NCBI RefSeq assembly: GCF_027942865.1
Contig: NC_134517.1
Span: forward strand, 17,242,009 to 17,306,008
Length of the DNA: 64,000 nt
Source: Odontesthes bonariensis
Taxonomy: Eukaryota > Chordata > Actinopteri > Atheriniformes > Atherinopsidae
Direction: 5' to 3'
In this document: positions 60,601 to 64,000 of the stretch, piece after piece
Numbering within the stretch: the first letter of the stretch is position 1
How the letters are laid out: each line of letters starts with the position of its first letter
Notes under the pieces: model-generated
What the model was told of the DNA's origin: nothing
The model's input: only the letters and a program-made list of their open reading frames with translations
Databases searched by the model: none
Position numbers and translations under genes: made by a program

Positions 60601-63164
60601 GTCCCTCCCTATGTCTATTGTTTGTCTGTCACTTTTGCGTAAAACATCATCCTTCAATTTCTATGAAACCTCCTGGGATTCGTGACCCTTTGATGGATAA
60701 AACATCAAAAAGTATCAGAATTCAAACTGCTGAGAAACTGTAGCTGTGATATGAATTAAATTCAATTCAGTTTATTTATATAGCGCCATCTCAAGGCACT
60801 TCAATGATGCTGTCCAATTCATTGTAGTCATAATCCAATCAAATCCAATTGATTAAATTCAAAATGAGTCCAATTCATTACACATCGAGCCAATTGAAAA
60901 AGCTATTTCCTAGCTAAGGAAACCAACAGATTGCACCGAAACTTCTCTTGTCGCATTAAGCTTCTTCAGCTTAATGCGACACCGGCTCGCGGTCCGGTTG
61001 AAACCACTCTGTGCCATTTTTGCGGCAATCGGCTGGAAAACTTTTTCGTTTCGCACAGCGCCATCGAGCTCCCGCTGTACAGATCGGTACGCTTTCGTGG
61101 TAATGGAAACGCTGAAATAAGCAAACCGTTCCGTCCCTACCTGTTCCGGACTGCATAGTGGGAACACGCCATAGGATGCCCCCCAGCAGTCTAGGCCTAT
61201 AGCAGCTTAACTATGGGATGTTTCATGGTCACCTGAGCCATCCCTAACTATAAGCTTTTATCAAAAAGGAAAGCTTTAAGCCTAATCTTAAAGTTGGAGG
61301 GTGTCTGCTTCCCAGACATATACTGGCAGCATTTTGGATCAGCTGGAGGCTTTTCAGAGAATGTGTGGGACAGCCCAGTAATAAAGAATTACAGTAGTCC
61401 AGTCTTAAAGTAACAAATGCATGGACTAGTTTATCTGCATCACTCTGAGACGGGGTGCAAAATGCAAATCAAAGAAGCACAAGCTTTGAAATTGTAACGA
61501 AACTCCGACACCAAGGGTTTGCATTGGCCCAAATTAAGTTAAGTCATAGCTTGGACACAACTAAACTAATGTCCACAAATGTTTTGGCGGCTTAGTGTGG
61601 CGCGGTTTGCAAAAAAAAACTGCTTTTCAACAGATGGAAATATTGAAATGAATGCTTGACTTGATCGACAGGTTCCTGTTTCGCAGCGGTAACCAGGAAC
61701 ACCCAGGGGACAGGATCGAGAACACTACAGTGGAAATACTGCCCGTCTCGGTAGGGAAACCTCCCCCACCCAAAACACACACGTGCACTTACACAGTCTG
61801 TCACCCTTCTATGGTGACATGTGCAAATGGCTCTGATTAGATTACATTGACTGGCTGCTCTCTTGGATGTTGCATATTGATTATCGACAGGAATGAGAGC
61901 GTGACAGGATCACTGGCTCTGCCAGAGTTGATACGTTTTGACACTGTAATCCACACTATCAGCGGTAGAATAGCCACTACTATCTGTTCGGATGTTTGAA
62001 TTCAGAAATCGTTAGGATTCGAATTTGCGGCTTCACTGTTTTATTCGCTGTCTTTGTATGTTAGGAAAGTGGACTGCAGACCAAAGAGAAGTACAAGCGA
62101 ACCGAAGACCGCTTTTACAGGATTGGTAAGCAAATTTAACAGTCCCTCAGTGCCATGTGAAAGCATACTCTGCTTCCACTCTGAAGCCTCATGATCAGAT
62201 TACACACCTCCACTGACGGTGCCGGGAGTGATGAGAATGTACAAAAGGTGTGCGAAATGTTGGGGAATTCCTTGCAATTTTTTACAGGAAGGTTTTTGTT
62301 CTTTCTCCACTTTTACCCTCTTTATTTTGTCCTTTGAAAATAAGGCTTTTCAAAATCTTAGACTATAAGATTGACCTGATATGAAGTTTGGAGGGGGGGA
62401 GATCCCACAATCCCTCCATGTTTTCACATAGTTTTACTATTTTGTGGACCCTTCACGCTGCAGAAAGTGAGCAAACGTATATTCCTGTTCGACAGATTAA
62501 GACTGCACTGAACACGTAAATATTCTGTCCTCGGGTTGTTTATTAGTTCCTATCCTGGTGAAAAGCTGTCCGATTCCCTCTAGAACTGAAGTATCTGAGC
62601 TTTTTGAATAAATCACAAACGTTTAAGTTATTTATTGACTAACTAATGTATGATTTCCTCACCTTCGTTCACAGAGCCTTACCTTCGATTTGAGCTAATT
62701 AGGTTTAGTTAATTATTGGCCATATTCTCAACTTAAAGATAGGATTTACGTACTTTCATTTGTTCTGATCTTCAAAACACAAGACATTGTCAGTCAGCCT
62801 TTTCTTGATCTCGTTCATTTTTCATCTGAAGATTTTTGCTCTTTCACTCACCTTTTGGACATGATTTATATTGACTTGTGCTTTTGTGTGTACCAATGTT
62901 TGAACTCTCAGGTCACTTTGAGAAAGGCATGTCAGAGGGGGCAGTCGATCCTGCCTTCAATCCTGTATTGGCACTCCGTCTTTCAGTTCTCAAAGACTCT
63001 GCTGTGTGGGCCATCCTCAGTGAAGTAAGTCTGTCCTTCATTACGCGATGAATATCGTTCGCTCGGATCAATATCAGATGCGCACCTTCTGGTTTTTCAT
63101 TTAATAACACATATGCTGCTCTGCTCTCTCCTTGCAGATACATATAAAGAGGATATCTGGCTGA
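28804..63164 (+). CDS. mgat4a: MGAT4A (alpha-1,3-mannosyl-glycoprotein 4-beta-N-acetylglucosaminyltransferase A), 16 exons
   Basis: Exons: 28804-28897, 47076-47243, 48139-48279, 52535-52668, 52778-52824, 52946-53059, 54095-54170, 56994-57108, 59251-59381, 59479-59586, 59683-59757, 59855-59973, 61672-61750, 62065-62125, 62912-63024, 63138-63164. They sum to 1602 nt, or 533 aa (human about 535), with all phases agreeing. It is a type II Golgi enzyme of family GT54. It adds a beta-1,4 GlcNAc branch to the alpha-1,3 mannose arm of N-glycans, using UDP-GlcNAc. Order: short cytoplasmic tail MRLRNGT, membrane segment (about residues 8-26), coiled stem (about 33-70), catalytic domain with the acidic EDD motif (about residues 260-262), and C-terminal lectin-like domain. 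Intron 1 is 18 kb and carries an antisense BEL/Pao element. The chain ends IHIKRISG. Confidence 0.96.
29225..29590. repeat. decayed pyrimidine-rich interspersed repeat
   Basis: Contains degenerate units such as CTCACTTTGCGTCTGTGTG and TGTGCGTTTTGCATCTCTTC, then CTCCTTGGACCCCTTGGCC. The pattern recalls a common fish repeat built from TTTTGCGTCTCT-like words. Similarity is by memory only. Confidence 0.35.
31950..31972. repeat. poly(C) tract with one G
   Basis: C from 31950 to 31972, broken once by a G at 31965. Simple sequence in mgat4a intron 1. Confidence 0.9.
33822..33847. repeat. TG dinucleotide microsatellite
   Basis: About 13 TG units in mgat4a intron 1. Confidence 0.95.
37066..37250 (-). 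mobile_element. 5'-truncated LINE 3' end, same family as 7481-8041
   Basis: Nearly the same sequence as 7481-7665: GCAAGTTTATTTGTAT, then AGTAGAAATAAAAAGCA, then AAAATCAGTAGTTAAAATG. The element is read on the minus strand, with its 3' tail (GGCAA repeats) at 37068-37080. Only about 185 bp remain, typical of incomplete target-primed reverse transcription. Confidence 0.75.
38544..39084 (-). repeat. BEL/Pao 3' LTR (left copy)
   Basis: TG..CA-bounded 541-bp repeat. It reads the same as the right copy in my base-by-base comparison. The two are offset by 7173 bp throughout, so there are no net indels between them. Confidence 0.95.
39380..45580 (-). CDS. BEL/Pao gag-pol polyprotein, intact 2066 codons
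   Basis: A single open frame with no stop. Order by approximate residue: coiled coil (187-262), an SRHS-repeat segment (275-292), gag core, cysteine/histidine knuckles (620-690, for example [15 protein letters not shown]), aspartic protease DPGSS (near 757), reverse transcriptase with [14 protein letters not shown] and YVDD (near 1175), RNase H with [10 protein letters not shown] (near 1360), integrase zinc-binding HHCC (1687-1737), catalytic D,D,E (near 1767, 1833, 1882; in [24 protein letters not shown]), and a C-terminal BEL-type DUF5641-like domain (1980-2047). All catalytic motifs look conserved. Fusion of gag and pol in one frame is normal for BEL/Pao. The first ATG of the frame is at 45580. 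Confidence 0.95.
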   Translation of the reverse strand: MDDQSGKQQLVLLFRKFAIMDEVNEQLTSGKRESKMTEKAVEDKLHRLTQSRKAKLGHLTSQVNRIETLMEVDNNVDTVKQKLRVDFQDSFEELCKLNDGLQQLMDEEEYKRDQKSWFNPNASQMQGFIEHVEIWIKAAAARAEQARRCDAEIRPSDSASAVSVASSRRSRGRETVVGSRVSTTSSKLKLKAEMEKATLLAQATTLQQKQDLQLQEVELKAKKEQLEADLKRQEAEIKAKKEQLDLQTLIAASDAKIQILKNYESECSSQVSQASRHSSRHSSRHSSRHSVTSESGYIQLPVSRNPVTDNTSTHGQFMPQPPQPIAAQQVQSIGAQQLTSTRQPTATPVADDHAVETLCSVMTRQNTITELMVKQQKMMTLPPLDIPTFSGDPLDYNTFVRAFEHGVESRTESPKDRLYFLEQFTSGQPKELIKSCLHMKPDEGYQKAKRLLKEHFGNDYKIAVAYMNKVVNWTPIKPEDAESLNAFSLFLTACLNTMTEVSYMDELDNIANLKAIVSKLPYKLRERWRGVAFGVQEQPDKRVKFKDLVEFINKQAKIALHPIFGDIKDSTTAKAPTPKQNDSKEQKKSIIKKSFTTSAKQLDKQEAKTKPKESTNSERIATKMCLFCDGEHNLEMCSKLKGKPHNEKIDFLKSKGCCFGCLKQGHMSKSCKAKISCQVCSLTHPTLLHIKKKDTVAETEKETQSCETQTILSAFITAESEGGELTGAREDDCTLAIVPVQVKAKRRNAVVQTYAFLDPGSSATFCTEALMNELKLTGRKTDILLRTMNEEKPVRTYVVSGLEVSSLSGEEFIDLPDVFSQKSIPVGKENIPKQKDLERWTYLKEIHLPHIEAEIGLLIGANVPKAMEPWELVSSVGNGPYAVRTKLGWTVNGPLRETNSHEDKGGLKRKTANRISVSSLENLWLQQFKVDFPESGKHEEVEMSREDHQFMDMVTESAALIDGHYSLCLPLKNRLVHMPNNRPIAEQRAQNLKRKFLRNDCYRQEYTDFMEDLIKKGYAVQFSEDKLMHKEGKVWYIPHHAVYHPVKQKLRVVFDCAASYQGTSLNDQLLQGPDLTSSLIGVVIRFRQEPVAIMADVEAMFHQVKVSEEDSDLLRFLWWTGGDCNQALTEHKMTVHLFGATSSPSCASFALKRCAEDQSGQFRPEVVQTVLQNFYVDDCLKSVATEEAAVAMCQDLMKICAKGGFRLTKWVSNRRKVLDSIPKSELATEMKTLDLDHDELPLERALGLNWCVESDTFKFRITIRDRPFTRRGLLSVIGSVYDPLGILSPVVLPAKAILQELCRLNIGWDDDLPEHVKKQWTDWLASLPALEHFSVARCLKPEEFGSCVFGQLHHFADASEDAYGSVSYLLLRNADNETHCAFLMGKSRVAPLRPPTIPRMELIAATVAIKMDGVLRRELQLDLAESVFWTDSTVVLRYLQNETTRFRTFVANRVSAILKNSDVEQWRHVSTDVNPADCASRGQRVDQFLKNTTWVSGPEFLHSPEESWPNTPLSHIQLTSDDPEIKKVTVNRVEVEENVTPFKRLINHFSSWIKLKRTMAWFLKLKAILRSLCQKRTELCAVNTEDSAVQNEQLIQSQIDNFKASIKLTQLSVEDLKQAELDIIKFCQKEKYSEEIAALHKAQSVKRSSHLYKLNPVLQDNLLRVGGRLSRAAMPESSKQPIILSRDFHIADLLLQQIHLKTGHGGRNHMLSELRQRFWIPSANMAIRKVIGKCVTCRRLHGKVGTQLMADLPQERVIPDDPPFTRVGVDYFGPLEVKRGRTILKKYGVIFTCLAIRAVHIEVAASLDTDSCVNAIRRFITRRGQVKEIRSDNGTNFVAANRELKAAIADWNSSEFQHLFHQHGIKWAFNPPTASHHGGSWERLIRSIRKVLNSTVREQILDEEGLHTVLCEAESIINSRPITKASNDPNDLEALTPNHLLLLKTTPLLPPGLFDQDDLYSRRRWKQVQYLSNLFWKRWTKEYLPQLQERQRWATASRNFAEGDIVLLVDDCAPRNSWIMGKIIETVPDKSGLVRRVKIKTKTNVLDRPITKICLLVESDRASGKD
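44714..44765. repeat. 12-bp tandem repeat inside the BEL/Pao gag region
   Basis: Four near-identical 12-bp units (GGCGTGATGAAT, one with A for G) encode a repeated SRHS peptide between the coiled coil and the gag core. Copy number probably varies between element copies. Confidence 0.85.
45717..46257 (-). repeat. BEL/Pao 5' LTR (right copy)
   Basis: Matches the left LTR over the whole 541 bp as read. In the minus orientation it precedes the leader and the gag-pol ORF and should contain the promoter. Confidence 0.95.
46263..47075 (+). other. mgat4a: mgat4a intron 1, end part
   Basis: Starts with GGTTAGGGTTAG, a short telomere-like motif at the BEL/Pao insertion site. No exon or repeat was recognised beyond it. 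Confidence 0.5.
47076..48279 (+). CDS. mgat4a: mgat4a exons 2-3: stem region
   Basis: Exon 2 (47076-47243) encodes [20 protein letters not shown] and a heptad-like stem. Exon 3 (48139-48279) encodes [20 protein letters not shown] followed by [20 protein letters not shown], the entry to the catalytic domain. Acceptors CACAG and TTCAG are strong. Confidence 0.95.
48280..52534 (+). other. mgat4a: mgat4a intron 3, no gene recognised
   Basis: 4.3 kb with homopolymer runs (G at 50353-50361, A at 50465-50479) and a TG microsatellite at 51641-51676. A GC-rich patch at 50750-51180 has open frames in several registers. It could include an alternative promoter, but no exon can be supported. Confidence 0.5.
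51641..51676. repeat. TG dinucleotide microsatellite
   Basis: About 16 TG units followed by TGCGTGCG, in mgat4a intron 3. Confidence 0.95.
52535..57108 (+). CDS. mgat4a: mgat4a exons 4-8: nucleotide-sugar binding part of the GT54 domain
   Basis: Exons 52535-52668, 52778-52824, 52946-53059, 54095-54170 and 56994-57108. They encode [78 protein letters not shown] and [13 protein letters not shown]. The EDD motif sits where GT-A enzymes place their metal-binding aspartates. Exon 5 is only 47 nt. Intron 7 (54171-56993) carries a Tc1-like transposon. Confidence 0.95.
54403..56004 (-). mobile_element. decayed Tc1-like DNA transposon in mgat4a intron 7, minus strand
   Basis: Terminal inverted repeats CAGCGTTGTGCAAAAGCCTT (from 54403) and, reversed, CAGAGTCGCGCAAAAGTCTT (ending 56004), each flanked by TA (54401-54402 and 56005-56006). 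The minus strand at 55200-55345 gives [15 protein letters not shown], the Tc1 transposase motif around the last catalytic acid, and further fragments to 55640. Stops and frameshifts abound. A MITE interrupts it at about 54553-55190. Confidence 0.8.
54553..55190. mobile_element. MITE nested in the Tc1-like element (Harbinger-like ends), itself interrupted
   Basis: Ends AAGCCTGGTTTATAGTC (left) and, reversed, AAAGGCTGAGTTATACTTC (right) are imperfect inverted repeats with T/A-rich flanks. Subterminal arrays of GCAAGACGCAA units occur at 54574-54602 and 55120-55160. The middle (about 54697-55055) begins TGTGTTCGAAACCGCCTACT, which looks like a further transposon fragment. It also holds two copies of GTCCTGGCGGTGAAT (about 54975 and 55043). 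Superfamily is uncertain. Confidence 0.55.
57663..58742. mobile_element. TTAA-flanked MITE (T2/Kolobok-like) in mgat4a intron 8
   Basis: The left end TTAAAGGGACACTAGGTAG and the reverse complement of the right end, TTAAAGGGATACAAGGTAG, match in 17 of 19 positions. Both fit the TTAAAGGRR pattern of T2/Kolobok MITEs. It is about 1.08 kb long with no open frame. Inside is another common fish repeat (58384-58500) and a local inverted repeat around GCGTTTCATATTCTG/GAATATGAAACG (57938-57980). Confidence 0.7.
58384..58500. repeat. fragment of a common fish repeat inside the MITE
   Basis: Tandem CATCCATA units, then CCGCTTGTCCGGGGATCGGG, CGCGGGGACAGCAGCCTGAG and CCAGACGAGCTGTCCCCGGC. This is the word order of a widespread teleost repeat. 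Identified by memory of the consensus. Confidence 0.5.
59251..63164 (+). CDS. mgat4a: mgat4a exons 9-16: rest of the catalytic domain and C-terminal lectin-like domain
   Basis: Exon 9 gives [20 protein letters not shown], exon 10 [16 protein letters not shown], exon 12 [19 protein letters not shown], and exon 13 [20 protein letters not shown] with an NTT sequon. Exon 15 gives [14 protein letters not shown]. The last exon is 27 nt (IHIKRISG, stop). The C-terminal part matches the carbohydrate-binding module described for GnT-IVa (family knowledge). Confidence 0.95.
60757..61560 (-). mobile_element. LINE 3' region with a small insertion, mgat4a intron 12
   Basis: The 3' tail is at 60757-60800 (TATATAGCGCCATCTCAAGG with a TTCAA-type tail on this strand). 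Then comes AATTC/CCAATT-rich sequence as at 455-650, CAGCAGTCTAGGCCTATAGC (61181-61202), and ATTACAGTAGTCCAGTC with ATGCATGGACTAGTTT near 61391-61431. The last is the same segment that encodes the RT C-terminus at 7960-8010. An unrelated segment of about 235 bp interrupts it (60941-61175). Confidence 0.6.
60941..61175. other. GC-richer insertion with a perfect 13-bp hairpin, identity unknown
   Basis: It begins near a perfect hairpin: GTCGCATTAAGCT, loop TCTTC, then AGCTTAATGCGAC (60952-60982). It is more GC-rich than the LINE around it. No inverted ends or open frame of known type were found. It may be a small DNA transposon fragment. Confidence 0.45.
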
Positions 63165-64000
63165 CTGCTCAGGATAAGGTACATGAATTATGGCCCCTGG
63201 AGGACCAAAATCTCTTAGACTGCTTACGCAGGGTCTCTGGCACCTAGCAACCGGCAGTGAAGTCATTAGAGCTTAGAGTTGCTCGTCCCAGCTTGTCTGA
63301 GGAACGCCACCTCTCTGTCCCTGCTCTTCCCAATGTACTTTATGTTGCTTCTCATTAATTGATTTACTCCCTTTCTTTCTCCATCTTTCCCACACTCCTG
63401 CGCTCTTCGTTTCTTTGTGAGAATGTGAATACTACTGTCGGCAGAACAACAGTGGAAGGTGTGAGGACATCGTTTCCCGGCTCTGGCTCTCAAAGTGACT
63501 GTGTTGTTCAGCGGCTTTGAAAACAATCAGATAATTCCTGAATGAGGTTGAAACTTCACATCTGGCGAGAACCAGTCGGCTGGCCACTGGTGCAGATGCT
63601 GCCAAATCCCTCTCTGTTACTCAATGCTGCCACACTTGGGCAAGCTGGGGCATTGCACTGTCACTAGCGCCCCAGCAAAGCCTGTGATCATCAAGAATGT
63701 TGTCGTCACTACTGGCCAGTTGCTCTCTGTTCTCGGCAGAAATGATGGCGCTCTAGATCAACACCAGCCTAAACAAAACATGTTTTCTCCACTCCCATCG
63801 AAAACTCAAACACATGTCCTGAATAACAAACTCACTTATTGTGAGCTTATTGTTCTAAAAATCCTGCCATTTAGCCAGTTGGTGACAACCTCGACCATCG
63901 GGCGACATCAGTGGTATCCATCAAGAAAATAAGTTCCATGTCATCATATCTGTCTTGCCTCTTTTCTGACAGGCTTTGTTTGACCTCGGTGTCCCTTTTT
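63165..64000 (+). other. mgat4a: mgat4a 3' UTR, continues beyond the window
   Basis: Directly follows the mgat4a stop. No AATAAA poly(A) signal is visible before the window ends, so the 3' UTR is at least 0.8 kb or uses a later site. No other gene is recognised. Confidence 0.6.

Overview
The window is vertebrate nuclear DNA, almost certainly from a ray-finned (teleost) fish. It has intron-split genes with GT..AG junctions and a heavy load of fish-type repeats: L1 and L2/CR1-like LINEs, a tRNA-derived SINE, Tc1-like elements, TTAA-flanked MITEs and a BEL/Pao LTR retrotransposon. Four protein-coding genes lie in a row, all on the + strand. They are the 3' part of mitd1 (1-3801), cracdl (KIAA1211L-like; coding 14312-20454), creg2 (22916-27052) and mgat4a (28804-63164). 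From memory, the human orthologues all lie in chromosome 2q11, so this looks like a conserved vertebrate block.

The spliced models were built by hand from reading frame, splice sites and family similarity. They close without a frame error: cracdl 3030 nt (1009 aa), creg2 831 nt (276 aa), mgat4a 1602 nt in 16 exons (533 aa). The visible part of mitd1 is 142 aa in five exons. The gene products are not an operon-like set. MITD1 is an ESCRT-III partner in cytokinesis, CRACDL is a putative actin-capping regulator, CREG2 is a secreted glycoprotein, and MGAT4A is a Golgi N-glycan branching enzyme.

Repeat layout: the first mitd1 intron holds a minus-strand LINE with a SINE nested inside it. The mitd1-cracdl gap (3.8-13 kb) holds an old LINE 3' end split by a 3.5-kb 5'-truncated L1. 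Intron 4 of cracdl carries a 920-bp near-perfect palindrome with 449-bp arms, sitting in an old Tc1-like relic. The 18-kb intron 1 of mgat4a contains an apparently complete, antisense BEL/Pao element (38544-46257). Its two LTRs look identical, it has a 5-bp target duplication and an uninterrupted 2066-codon gag-pol frame. Intron 7 of mgat4a holds a Tc1-like copy interrupted by a MITE. Intron 8 holds a second TTAAAGG-ended MITE.

I found no convincing new gene system. The most notable signals are the young BEL/Pao copy, the long palindrome and several nested insertions with readable target-site duplications. No tRNA, rRNA or CRISPR feature was seen. Repeat family names were assigned by eye and need a library search.
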